Shown in pieces: positions 53,542 to 62,368 of a DNA stretch of 64,000 nucleotides (the stretch's first letter is position 1; every line of letters begins with the position of its first letter). The DNA comes from Armatimonadota bacterium (GTDB lineage Bacteria; Armatimonadota; UBA10988). Made by a program: the position numbers and the translations under genes. Location of the stretch: contig JACRKZ010000138.1 of the NCBI GenBank assembly GCA_016235455.1, positions 1 through 64,000 of the forward strand, given 5' to 3'. Below the pieces are notes generated by a model. That model was given only the letters and a program-made list of their open reading frames with translations. It did not search any database and was not told where the DNA came from.

Positions 53542-54248
53542 CGCACCGCGACCTCATCCAGCAACTGATGCAGAGCAAGCCGCAGATGGCCGAAGCGGTG
53601 GCCTTCCTGGCCTCGATCGACACGCAGTTTGGCCAAGAGAGCGGCGGCACGCCGCGGCCGCGCTGGGATCACGACCTGATCGGCGATCTCATCCCCGACG
53701 GCAGCAGCGTGCTCGACCTGGGCTGCGGCGACGGCGCGCTACTGGAACGGCTGCAGGCCAAGGGCTGCCGCGGCCAAGGGCTGGAAGTGGACCAGGAGAG
53801 CATCGTGCGCTGCGTGGAGCGCGGCGTGCCGGTCATCCAGTCCGACCTCGACCATGCCCTACCCGGATTCCCCGACCAGAGCTTCGACTACGTGGTGCTC
53901 GAAGAGACGCTGCAGACCGTGCGCCTGCCCGAGGTGGTGCTGCGCGAGATGCTGCGCATCGGCCGCACGGGCATCGTCTCATTCCCCAACTTCGGCCACT
54001 GGTGGGTGCGCACGCAGTTGCTCATCGAGGGTCGCATGCCCATGACGCCGCAGCTGAGCAAGAACTGGTTCGAGACGGACAACATCCACCTCTTCACCAT
54101 CCGCGACTTTGAAGGTTGGTGCGCCGACCACGCGGTCACCATCCACCAGCGGTTCGCCTATGCCGAGGGGGCCTTCCACGACCTCATCCCGGCCGACAAC
54201 GTGCTGGCCGAAGAGGCGCTGTTCGTCATCGGCGCCGCCACCTCATAG
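53538..54248 (+). CDS. metW: Methionine biosynthesis protein MetW (methyltransferase fold)
   Basis: SSVLDLGCGDGALLERLQAKGCRGQGLEVDQESIVRCVERGVPVIQSDLDHALPGFPDQSFDYVVLEETLQTV; FPNFGHWWVR; ATGA overlap with metX. Confidence 0.93.
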   Translation: MTHRDLIQQLMQSKPQMAEAVAFLASIDTQFGQESGGTPRPRWDHDLIGDLIPDGSSVLDLGCGDGALLERLQAKGCRGQGLEVDQESIVRCVERGVPVIQSDLDHALPGFPDQSFDYVVLEETLQTVRLPEVVLREMLRIGRTGIVSFPNFGHWWVRTQLLIEGRMPMTPQLSKNWFETDNIHLFTIRDFEGWCADHAVTIHQRFAYAEGAFHDLIPADNVLAEEALFVIGAATS

Positions 54249-54303
54249 AAACGGTGTCAGGACCCGTTTTCAGCATGGTGGAAAACGGGTCTTGACACCG
54301 TTT
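54249..54303. repeat. Inverted repeat, family A copy 2
   Basis: AAACGGTGTCAGGACCCGTTTTC - agcatggtg - GAAAACGGGTCTTGACACCGTTT (23-bp arms, 1 mismatch); fills the whole metW/lepA convergent gap. Confidence 0.95.
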
Positions 54304-54304
54304 T

Positions 54305-56110
54305 CTAGCTGTCCTCGCTGCGCAGTACCGCCAGGAAGGCCTCCTGCGGGATTTCGATGCGGCCGACCTGCTTCATGCGCTTCTTGCCCTCTTTCTGCTT
54401 TTCGAGGAGCTTGCGCTTGCGGCTGATATCGCCGCCGTAGCACTTGGCGGTAACGTCCTTGCGGTAGGGCGCGACGCGGGCGCTGGCGATGATCTTGGCG
54501 CCGATGGAGCACTGGATGCGGATCTCGAACTGCTGCCGCGGCAGGAGTTCCTTCAGCCGGCGGCAGAGCTCGATGCCGCGATGCTGCGAGGTGGAGCGGT
54601 GCATGATGCACGACAGCGCGTCCACCGGCTCGAGGTTGATCATCAGATCCGTCTTGACCAGGTCCGATTCCTGATAGCCGTCGGGCTCGTAGTCCAGCGT
54701 CGCATAGCCGCGGCTGCGCGACTTGAGGCTGTCGAAGAAGTCATGCAGAATCTCCGACAGCGGCAGCCGGTAGACCAGCATGGTGCGCGTCGGCGTGGTG
54801 TACTCCATGGTCACCAGCTCACCGCGCCGGCCCTGGGCCAGGTCCATGCACGGGCCGACGAACTCGGGCGGCGTCATGATCACCGCGCGCACGATGGGCT
54901 CCTCGATGGAGTCGATCTTCTGCGGCTCGGGCAGGTTGGCCGGATTGTGGATCTCCAGGATCTCGCCGCTGGTGGTGAGCACCTGATAGACCACGCTGGC
55001 CGCGGTGCAGATGAGGTCGAGATTGAACTCACGCTCCAGCCGCTCCTGGACGATCTGCATGTGCAGCAGGCCGAGGAACCCGCAGCGGAAGCCCATACCC
55101 AGCGCGGCCGAGGTCTCCGGCTCGTAGCTGAGCGCGGCGTCGTTGAGTTGCAGCCGTTCCAGCGCCTCGCGCAGGTCGTGGTACTCGGGCGAGTTGACCG
55201 GGTAGAGCCCCGAGAAGACCATCGACTTGGCCGGCTGATAGCCGGGCAGCGGCTCGGGCGCCGGGTGCTCGGCATCGGTCACCGTGTCGCCCACGCGCGT
55301 GTCAGCCACGGTGCGGATGTTGGCCACGATGTAGCCCACATCGCCGGGTTCCAGCGTGTTGACTACCTTCGGGGCCGGCTCGAACACGCCGAGTTCGTCG
55401 ATGTCGAACGTCTTGCCGTTACTCATCATCTGGATGGTCTGACCCTTGGTCAGCGCACCGTCGATGACCCGCACGTACGGCACTGCGCCGCGGTAGATGT
55501 CGAACTTGGAGTCGAAGATGAGCGCCTTCGTCGGGCCGCCGACCTTGGTCTTGGGGGCCGGCAGGTACTTGACGATGGCTTCGAGCAACTGCTCGATGTT
55601 GGTGCCATTGCGCGCCGAGACCGGCACGGCATGGTCGGCCGGGATGTTGAGGATCTCCTCGATCTGGTCCTTGCAGCGCTCGACATCCGCCGAGGCCAGG
55701 TCGATCTTGTTGATCACCGGCAGCACGGTCAGCCCGGCGGCCTCGGCCAGGTGGTAGTTGGCGATGGTCTGCGCTTCCACGCCCTGGCTGGCGTCGACCA
55801 CCAGCAGCGCGCCTTCGCAGGCCTGGAGCGCGCGGCTGACTTCGTACGAAAAGTCCACGTGGCCGGGCGTGTCGATCAGGTTCAGCGTGTAGGTCTGGCC
55901 ATCGACGGCGCGGTACGGCAGCCGGACCGCGGCGGCCTTGATGGTAATGCCGCGCTCGCGCTCGATATCCATGCTGTCGAGCATCTGGTCGCGCATGTGC
56001 CGCGTGTCCACCGTGCCGGCGACATCGATGATGCGGTCGGCCAAGGTCGACTTGCCGTGGTCGATGTGGGCCACGATGCAGAAACAGCGAGTACGGTCGA
56101 GATCGGGCAT
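54305..56110 (-). CDS. lepA: Elongation factor 4 (LepA)
   Basis: [54 protein letters not shown]-terminal [41 protein letters not shown]. Confidence 0.97.
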   Translation of the reverse strand: MPDLDRTRCFCIVAHIDHGKSTLADRIIDVAGTVDTRHMRDQMLDSMDIERERGITIKAAAVRLPYRAVDGQTYTLNLIDTPGHVDFSYEVSRALQACEGALLVVDASQGVEAQTIANYHLAEAAGLTVLPVINKIDLASADVERCKDQIEEILNIPADHAVPVSARNGTNIEQLLEAIVKYLPAPKTKVGGPTKALIFDSKFDIYRGAVPYVRVIDGALTKGQTIQMMSNGKTFDIDELGVFEPAPKVVNTLEPGDVGYIVANIRTVADTRVGDTVTDAEHPAPEPLPGYQPAKSMVFSGLYPVNSPEYHDLREALERLQLNDAALSYEPETSAALGMGFRCGFLGLLHMQIVQERLEREFNLDLICTAASVVYQVLTTSGEILEIHNPANLPEPQKIDSIEEPIVRAVIMTPPEFVGPCMDLAQGRRGELVTMEYTTPTRTMLVYRLPLSEILHDFFDSLKSRSRGYATLDYEPDGYQESDLVKTDLMINLEPVDALSCIMHRSTSQHRGIELCRRLKELLPRQQFEIRIQCSIGAKIIASARVAPYRKDVTAKCYGGDISRKRKLLEKQKEGKKRMKQVGRIEIPQEAFLAVLRSEDS

Positions 56111-56233
56111 GGGGATCCTGTGTCTCCGGCCGGGCCGGAACTGCCCGCATTGTACGGTCGAGTGGGGTTGTGGTCAACGAAACGCCCGTGGCGGAGGCCA
56201 CGGAACCGCTTCTGGCCCTCGCTCGACAGACAG

Positions 56234-56265
56234 CCCGTGGCCCGGCGGTTGGGCCGGGCCACGGG
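56234..56265 (-). terminator. Hairpin terminator downstream of the Gly/Pro-rich protein gene
   Basis: 13-bp perfect inverted repeat CCCGTGGCCCGGC / GCCGGGCCACGGG, 6-nt loop. Confidence 0.55.
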
Positions 56266-56299
56266 TGGTGGGGTCGATGCTGCTTGGCGGTTGTGTTCT

Positions 56300-57901
56300 C
56301 TATTCCGGCTTCTTGGCCCCGCGGATGATGCCGTCCACCGGGTCATTGTAGCCTCCACCGTTGTAGTAGCCGCCGCCGTTGTAGTAGCCGCCACCGTTGT
56401 AGCTGTCGGTCGGCCGGTTGTAGTCATACGGCTGATCCGGGTAGTTGGGCCGCGAACCCAGATACAGGTAGCGGTCGCCGCCGATGCTCTCCAGGTCCTC
56501 GCGTTCGATGCGGGTGGTGCCGGAGAAGTACTGGTAGCCCCAGCCGTTCGGCGCGATAGCGTCGATGGCCATGCGCAGGTACTGCGGCGGGTAGTGCAGC
56601 CGCCACACGGCGCGGTTGGGCCGGTTCTCGGTCTCGTAGGTGGCCGGATCGAGGCGGACGATGCGCCAGCCCTCAGGCAGTACGTCGGTGACGTCCACGC
56701 GGCTGATGCCAGTGCGCGGCAGGCTCAGCGTCAGTTCGATGCGCACCGTCTGTCCGGGCATCACCGTGCGCGGCATGCGCCGGGTCATGATCTTGTAGGC
56801 GTCATAGCTCGTGCCGCCGCCGTAGTTGCCGTCACCGTAGCTGTAGGTGCTCTGGCAGAGCGGGGTCAGCCGCGCTTCCAGCGTGCGCCCAGGCCGGATG
56901 GCCGCGGGCACTTCACGAATGGACTGCGAGCCACCGCGAGTGACCACGGAGAAGGAGCGCAACGTGCCGCCTCGGCCACTGCGGTCGTAGATGCGCAGGT
57001 ACCACTCGTGTCGGCCGTCAAGGAACTGCTCCCAGCCGCGCAGGCTGGTTCGGCCGATGCTCTGGCCACGGCGCTCGCCCCAGCTCCGCACGATGTCCAC
57101 GCCCTCGTTGCGGAAGGTGATCGGGATATCGCGCACCATGCCATCGGTGGTGCCCAGGTAAGCGATCACGTCGCTCGGGGACATGTTGTCCAGCACCGCC
57201 TCGGCGTATGGCACCCGCCGGTCGCTGTTGTAGTTGTAGTCGTTGTCATACGGGTCCGGCCGCGGGCAGCCGAGGATGATGTTCCAGTCGATGTCCCAGC
57301 CGTGGTCGGGCCGACCCGGTCCACCGGGGCGGTAGCCGCCGTTGTAGCCAGGGCCACCATAGCCCGGACCGCCATAGCCGGGGCCGCCGTAACCCGGACC
57401 GCCATGGCCAGGGCCGTCAGGTCGGCCGGGGCCACCGTAACCAGGGCCGTCAGGCCGGCCAGGCCCGCCGGGATTGCCGGGGCCGCCGTGGCCGGGACCG
57501 TAGCCAGAGCCGCCGGGTCCACCGCTGCCGGGCCCACCGGGCCGCGGGCCTTCGGGATGGCGGTTGTCCGCCGGCGGGTTTGGTGCCGTGGGCGGGGGAT
57601 CGTTCTTGGGCGGCGCGGGCGGCGGCTGGCGCCGGTCATCGTCGCGCGGGGCTTCGTTCTTTGGCGGCGGCGGTGGTGGCTGCCTGTCGCGCCTGTCGTC
57701 GTCGCGCTTGGTGTCGCTCTTGGGGGGCGGCGGCGGTGGCTGCTTGTCGCGCTTGTCGTCGTCGCGCTTGCTATCGCTCTTGGGCGGTGGGTCCTGGTTG
57801 CCGCGTGACGGCGTGCGACCAGCGCCCCTGTCCTGGGCGTTCGCAACGCTGGCCAAGGCCAGACCGACCGCCAACCATCCTGTCCAGCGTAGCTGCTTCA
57901 T
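56300..57901 (-). CDS. Secreted protein with charged Pro-rich, collagen-like GPGYGG and YNGGG repeat regions
   Basis: ATG 57901, signal peptide MKQLRWTGWLAVGLALASVANA; repeats PPPPPPKSDTKRDDDRRDRQ, GGPGYGGPGYGGPGYGG, YNGGGYYNGGGYYNGGGYN. Confidence 0.75.
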   Translation of the reverse strand: MKQLRWTGWLAVGLALASVANAQDRGAGRTPSRGNQDPPPKSDSKRDDDKRDKQPPPPPPKSDTKRDDDRRDRQPPPPPPKNEAPRDDDRRQPPPAPPKNDPPPTAPNPPADNRHPEGPRPGGPGSGGPGGSGYGPGHGGPGNPGGPGRPDGPGYGGPGRPDGPGHGGPGYGGPGYGGPGYGGPGYNGGYRPGGPGRPDHGWDIDWNIILGCPRPDPYDNDYNYNSDRRVPYAEAVLDNMSPSDVIAYLGTTDGMVRDIPITFRNEGVDIVRSWGERRGQSIGRTSLRGWEQFLDGRHEWYLRIYDRSGRGGTLRSFSVVTRGGSQSIREVPAAIRPGRTLEARLTPLCQSTYSYGDGNYGGGTSYDAYKIMTRRMPRTVMPGQTVRIELTLSLPRTGISRVDVTDVLPEGWRIVRLDPATYETENRPNRAVWRLHYPPQYLRMAIDAIAPNGWGYQYFSGTTRIEREDLESIGGDRYLYLGSRPNYPDQPYDYNRPTDSYNGGGYYNGGGYYNGGGYNDPVDGIIRGAKKPE

Positions 57902-58032
57902 GGTCCTCTCCTTAGCTTTCGCTGATCCCAGGGACGTGCGCGGTCGACCCCACGTCAACGCGGCATGTGACGCAAGTGTGAAGGTGCCGCCGCGACTCCG
58001 CCGAACCCCGTCCCAGGAGTGCCGCCAACCCG

Positions 58033-59982
58033 ATGCAGCCGCCGCAGAGCACGTGCCAGCCCAGCGCCGCGCCGCTCTCCTGGTGGCGGTTCGCCCGCGC
58101 GGTGGTCACCGCCGGGCTGCTGCTGCCGCTCATGGCCTACTGGGCCGCCGACCAGGGCATCGACGTCATCCTCTCGCTCATGGTCCCGCCCATCGGCGCC
58201 ATTCTGCTGCTGGTCATGCTCAACCTGGCGCTGACCCGCGTCGTGCCCAAGCTGGCCTACAGCGTGGAGGAACTGATCCTGGTCTACGGCATGTTGGCCG
58301 TGGGCACCGCCGTGGCCTCGGAGTGGATGGACTGCATCACCAAGCAGGTCACCGGCTACGCGCTGTTCGCCACCGAGGGCAACCGCTTCGCCGAGCTGAT
58401 GAGCCCGCACCTGCCGCGCCTGCTGTTCTTCCGTGAGGATACGCACCTCAAGGACTACCTGGCCGGCGGCGGCGGCTGGGAGAGCCTGCGCGCCAACTGG
58501 CGCCTGTGGGCCCGACCCATCCTCGGCTGGACCTTCCTGACCAGCAGCCTGGCGCTGGCCATGCTCAGCATCAACAGCCTCATGCGCCGGCAATGGACGC
58601 AGCAGGAACGGCTGTCCTTCCCCTGCATCCAGTTCCCCTATGCGCTGGTCGAGGCGTCTGGCCCCAACCGCCCCTCGCTGTGGCGCGATCCGGCGCTGTG
58701 GTACGCCTTCGCGGCCATGGCGGCCATCGACTTCGCCAACGGCCTGTCCTTCCTCTACCCCGGCCTGCCGCGCATCAACGTGCGCTTCCTGGGCGACCTC
58801 AACCTGCTGTTCACCTCGCCGCCCTGGAACGCCACGGGCTGGACCCCGGTCGGCCTGTTCCCCTTCATCGTGGCCATGTCCACCTTCCTACCCACCGACC
58901 TCATGGCCTCGATGGTCGTCTTCTACTGGCTGCGCAAGGCCATGCAGATCGTCGCCTTCCAGATGGGCTACCCCCAAGGCGTGTTCGGCGGCGGCTACCT
59001 GGTGCCCAGCCCACCGTATTTCGGCGAGCAGACCTGGGGCGCATTCCTCGGTCTGTTCCTCACCGCGCTCTGGCTGGCCCGCGACCACCTGCGCGCCGCC
59101 TGGCAGCGCGTTCGCCTGGGCGGCAGCGACGAGGGCGATGTCAAGCCGCGCTGGGCGCTGGCCGGGCTGATAATTGGCTGGGCCGGCTGCGTGTTCGTCG
59201 GCCAGCTCTGCGGCCTGCCGGTCTGGTTCGGCATCCTCTACATCGGGCTGTTCCTGGCCTTCAGCACCGCCCTGACCCGGATGCGCGCCGAACTGGGTCC
59301 GCCGACGCACGAGATGGCCTGGCTGGGGCCCAACCAACTCGTGGTGGACCTGATGGGCACCCAGGGCATGACCCACCGCCGGCTGGTGGGCCTGAGCACC
59401 ACCTTCTACCTGTTCAACCGCATCCACCGCACCCACCCCATGCCGCACCAACTCGAAGGCATGAAGCTGGCCGAACGCGGCGGCGCCGACCAGCGTTGGA
59501 TGGCCGTGGCGCTGCTCCTGGCGGCCATCCTTGGCGCGCTGGCGGCGCATTGCGTGCGTATCTACCTGGGCTACCGCTGGGGCGCCGGTGGCGATGGCTG
59601 GGCTCAGACCAGCGTGGTCAACGACCTGCTCACCAACCCGCGCCGTCCCAACGCCACCGCCCTGGGCTTCGTGGGCGTCGGCGCGGGCACGGTGCTGCTG
59701 CTCAACCTGCTGCGCTTCCGCCTGGCCTGGTGGCCGCTGCATCCGGTGGGCTATGCGCTGGCCATGAACTTCGGCGTCGACTACTACTGGTTCTCACTGC
59801 TGGTGGCCATGGCGCTCAATCTGGCGCGTGCCGACGTATTCCATTTCGATCAATGGGCGGTTGGGGTGGATGCAGTAGAACATCGGCAGATTCCCTTGCG
59901 GACAGTCAGTTGGGATGGTACACTCCGCAGTGTTTTGTATGGCAATCGCAGTATCGGTGCATACCGAGCGGCTGCGACCTGA
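58033..59982 (+). CDS. DUF6785-like polytopic membrane protein with an apparently replaced C-terminus
   Basis: Many TM segments; PTHEMAWLGPNQLVVDLMGT, HPMPHQLEGMKLAERGGADQR; native-like sequence ends near ...FGVDYYWFSLLVAMALNLA and is followed by a hydrophilic tail of different composition. Confidence 0.75.
   Translation: MQPPQSTCQPSAAPLSWWRFARAVVTAGLLLPLMAYWAADQGIDVILSLMVPPIGAILLLVMLNLALTRVVPKLAYSVEELILVYGMLAVGTAVASEWMDCITKQVTGYALFATEGNRFAELMSPHLPRLLFFREDTHLKDYLAGGGGWESLRANWRLWARPILGWTFLTSSLALAMLSINSLMRRQWTQQERLSFPCIQFPYALVEASGPNRPSLWRDPALWYAFAAMAAIDFANGLSFLYPGLPRINVRFLGDLNLLFTSPPWNATGWTPVGLFPFIVAMSTFLPTDLMASMVVFYWLRKAMQIVAFQMGYPQGVFGGGYLVPSPPYFGEQTWGAFLGLFLTALWLARDHLRAAWQRVRLGGSDEGDVKPRWALAGLIIGWAGCVFVGQLCGLPVWFGILYIGLFLAFSTALTRMRAELGPPTHEMAWLGPNQLVVDLMGTQGMTHRRLVGLSTTFYLFNRIHRTHPMPHQLEGMKLAERGGADQRWMAVALLLAAILGALAAHCVRIYLGYRWGAGGDGWAQTSVVNDLLTNPRRPNATALGFVGVGAGTVLLLNLLRFRLAWWPLHPVGYALAMNFGVDYYWFSLLVAMALNLARADVFHFDQWAVGVDAVEHRQIPLRTVSWDGTLRSVLYGNRSIGAYRAAAT
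59896..59924 (+). promoter_or_regulatory. Possible promoter upstream of the KAP operon (TTGCGG-17 bp-TACACT)
   Basis: Weak sigma70-like boxes with exact 17-nt spacing upstream of ATG 60052. Confidence 0.25.
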
Positions 59983-60051
59983 CGTGCTCAGATCGAGGGC
60001 TGTGCTGTGGGGCGGACAGTCTGGGCGGGAGCAGCGCACACAGGAGGGGCG

Positions 60052-61395
60052 ATGAGCAACCACCAAGAGGCGGATCCGGCTGCTGCGACCGGGGGGCAGT
60101 TCGTGATCGAGTTGCGTGACGCGTCTTCGGAGCCGCTCCAGGCAGAGCAGATGCTCGACACGTGGAGCGAGTTCGAGCGGGTGCTGCTTCGCGTCAGGCC
60201 ACCATACAGTATTGCGGTGGACGGCGTATGGGGCAGCGGCAAGACCAAGCTGCTGCGCGGGCTGTTCGCGAGTGCGAGCCAGTCGTGGCCTTGCGTCTGG
60301 TTCAGCGCCTGGGAGTACGCAATCTGCAGCGTACCTATCGTGCCAGCGATGCTCCGCAAGATAAGCGCCGTCCACGCAGCCGCGCTGAATGGGCGTGTTG
60401 CTAGGACTCTTCTATGGGGCGGGGCGGCAACCGCGGCGGATGCAGCGGCGAAATTCATGGGGCTTGGCACACCGCTGAGCGATCTGGTTGCGGCCAAGGC
60501 CAAACTCACCAAGGCCGAGGCAGAGCTACTGAACACGAAGTTCGCGCTGTACAAGGATCCCGTCGAAGCCATCAAGCGGGACTTCTTGTACCTGTCGGGG
60601 CGCATCGCCACCAAGTCCCAGGCCAATCCCGACGGAAGGCCGCTGCTTGTGTTCATGGACGACCTCGATCGTCTTGTACCGGACGAAGCGTTGACCGCCC
60701 TGCAAGGAGTGCGGTCACTTCTTGCGTGCTGGCGAACAGACGAGTTCGCGGCCGACGACGAGCGCAGGATCTACGGCTACGACCTCCCTCCACGTGCTCC
60801 AGTCATCTTCATCTGCGCGGCCGACCTAGGGAGCATCAGGGCAGCCGTCGCCGCTCGGTACAAGGAGGCCACGGCCAGCTTGCCAGAGCTGCCACACTCG
60901 TTTGTCAACAAGCTGTTCGCTCTGCGCTTCTTCGTCCCGGTTCTGCAGCGCGAACCGCTGGCAGCCATGCTTGAGGGGCGGTTCTCTGCCGTCTCGGGAC
61001 AGCGTAGCTCGTGGAACTGGCGTGGACTCCTCGATTGCGTGCCGGACGACCCCCAGTACCAGTACCGCACGCTGCTATACGCTGCCGATCTTGCGTCATT
61101 GATGTATGAGCATCTCTGCTGCGCCGACAGCGACCAGAGACTCCTGTTCTTCGCGGCCCTCATAGCCCAGACGACGCCGCACGACATAGGTATGGTGGCA
61201 GAAGCCGTTCTCCAAAGCAGCGGTGTTGACAGCCCTTTGCGCCGCGAGCTAGACTTGGCCGCAGCCGCGCTGGGCAGCGCAGAGCACACGGCGAATCGCC
61301 AGCGCCTCGCCCAACTACTGCTCCTCACCGCCGCGTGGGCTGTCTCAGGAACTGACTACACTACAAAGGGAAGCCGAGATGGCCGTCAAGGTTGA
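60052..61395 (+). CDS. KAP-family P-loop NTPase
   Basis: ATG 60052 preceded by SD AGGAGGGG; Walker A VDGVWGSGKTKLLRGLF, WFSAWEYA, Walker B LLVFMDDLDRLVPDEAL. Confidence 0.85.
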   Translation: MSNHQEADPAAATGGQFVIELRDASSEPLQAEQMLDTWSEFERVLLRVRPPYSIAVDGVWGSGKTKLLRGLFASASQSWPCVWFSAWEYAICSVPIVPAMLRKISAVHAAALNGRVARTLLWGGAATAADAAAKFMGLGTPLSDLVAAKAKLTKAEAELLNTKFALYKDPVEAIKRDFLYLSGRIATKSQANPDGRPLLVFMDDLDRLVPDEALTALQGVRSLLACWRTDEFAADDERRIYGYDLPPRAPVIFICAADLGSIRAAVAARYKEATASLPELPHSFVNKLFALRFFVPVLQREPLAAMLEGRFSAVSGQRSSWNWRGLLDCVPDDPQYQYRTLLYAADLASLMYEHLCCADSDQRLLFFAALIAQTTPHDIGMVAEAVLQSSGVDSPLRRELDLAAAALGSAEHTANRQRLAQLLLLTAAWAVSGTDYTTKGSRDGRQG

Positions 61396-62368
61396 GGCAA
61401 CCGAGCAGGTCCGACAACACAAAGCCGTGTGGGTGGCTTGGCCTACCGCGGCCATGGAGTCGACGGAGGCTCCGCCTGAGCCGCTCGGCCCCGTGCGGCC
61501 AGGAGCGCCGATTGGCGAAGCAGACCCCTTTGCCGACCAGCCTGACGAACCGCACCTCGTCTTCCGCGGCCTGCTCCACAACGGTCGTGATGACCTGCCT
61601 AAGGATCTCGCGATCCTGGTCACGCTGCCCCTGCAGGCGGACCTGCAGTCCGAGGGCGAGGCTGGTGCTACGCCGTTGACAGAGCGTGCTGAGGCAGCTG
61701 TCGAGACGCCAAGGACAAAAGGCTGCACTACTCTGGGGCAGAACGCCGACGAGTCCTGGCCGGACTGTGGCGCTGTTCGCCTCTACCTGACAGGCAAGAA
61801 GCACCACAGAGTGGCCTACCGGCTGGTGATGCAATGCCGCGGCTCCAATGCTCTGCGCGACACGTGCCAGTTCCACCGGGCGCTGGGGAGCGAGACCAAC
61901 AGGCACTACAGCGTTCGGTCGTGGAAGGACGAGATCGATGCGGCACCACTGCACCACTGCGAGGTGACCGCCGATGACGGGTGCTCGTTGACCGGGCCGG
62001 AAATGCCGGCAACGATCCAGGCCCTGGCCTCGCAAGTGTGGGAGCACGGCCGCGGTTTGCGTACACCGGACATCGATGCGCAGCGCAGCGCGCGGCACCT
62101 TGAGGACATTGCCGTCGGTCAGGCCAGTCCCGTCGGGTCGTCTCGGTCGGCAGTGGTCGAGGCAGTACTGGTTAGGCCGGTGGAGGCGCTGACCATCGCT
62201 CGAGTGCTCGGCTCTATCGGTGACGATCTCTGCGTTAAGGTGACCGGGAGTTACCTCGGCTCCGAGGCAGGCCAGGCATTGAGGGTCCGAATCGACGATG
62301 AGGCAGCCCGGAGGGAGGACTATCGACGGTCAGGTGGTTCAGGCGCCGAGGATCAGGACAGATCATGA
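61379..62368 (+). CDS. Conserved-operon protein of unknown family
   Basis: ATG 61379 with SD-like AAAGGGAAG, overlaps the KAP 3' end and shares ATGA with the next gene; no recognisable motif. Confidence 0.6.
   Translation: MAVKVEATEQVRQHKAVWVAWPTAAMESTEAPPEPLGPVRPGAPIGEADPFADQPDEPHLVFRGLLHNGRDDLPKDLAILVTLPLQADLQSEGEAGATPLTERAEAAVETPRTKGCTTLGQNADESWPDCGAVRLYLTGKKHHRVAYRLVMQCRGSNALRDTCQFHRALGSETNRHYSVRSWKDEIDAAPLHHCEVTADDGCSLTGPEMPATIQALASQVWEHGRGLRTPDIDAQRSARHLEDIAVGQASPVGSSRSAVVEAVLVRPVEALTIARVLGSIGDDLCVKVTGSYLGSEAGQALRVRIDDEAARREDYRRSGGSGAEDQDRS

Noticed and set aside
57350-57480. CRISPR-like or tandem DNA repeat array
   Set aside because: Repeats are short in-frame codon repeats (GPGYGG) inside a coding sequence, with no spacers.
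54581-57808. 1075-aa plus-strand ORF
   Set aside because: Antisense to lepA and the Gly/Pro-rich protein; repetitive VVVAAT/ARAVG translation.
59794-60375. Minus-strand 193-aa ORF across the island junction
   Set aside because: No family motif, overlaps the KAP gene and DUF6785 end; the + strand frames have SD and motif support.
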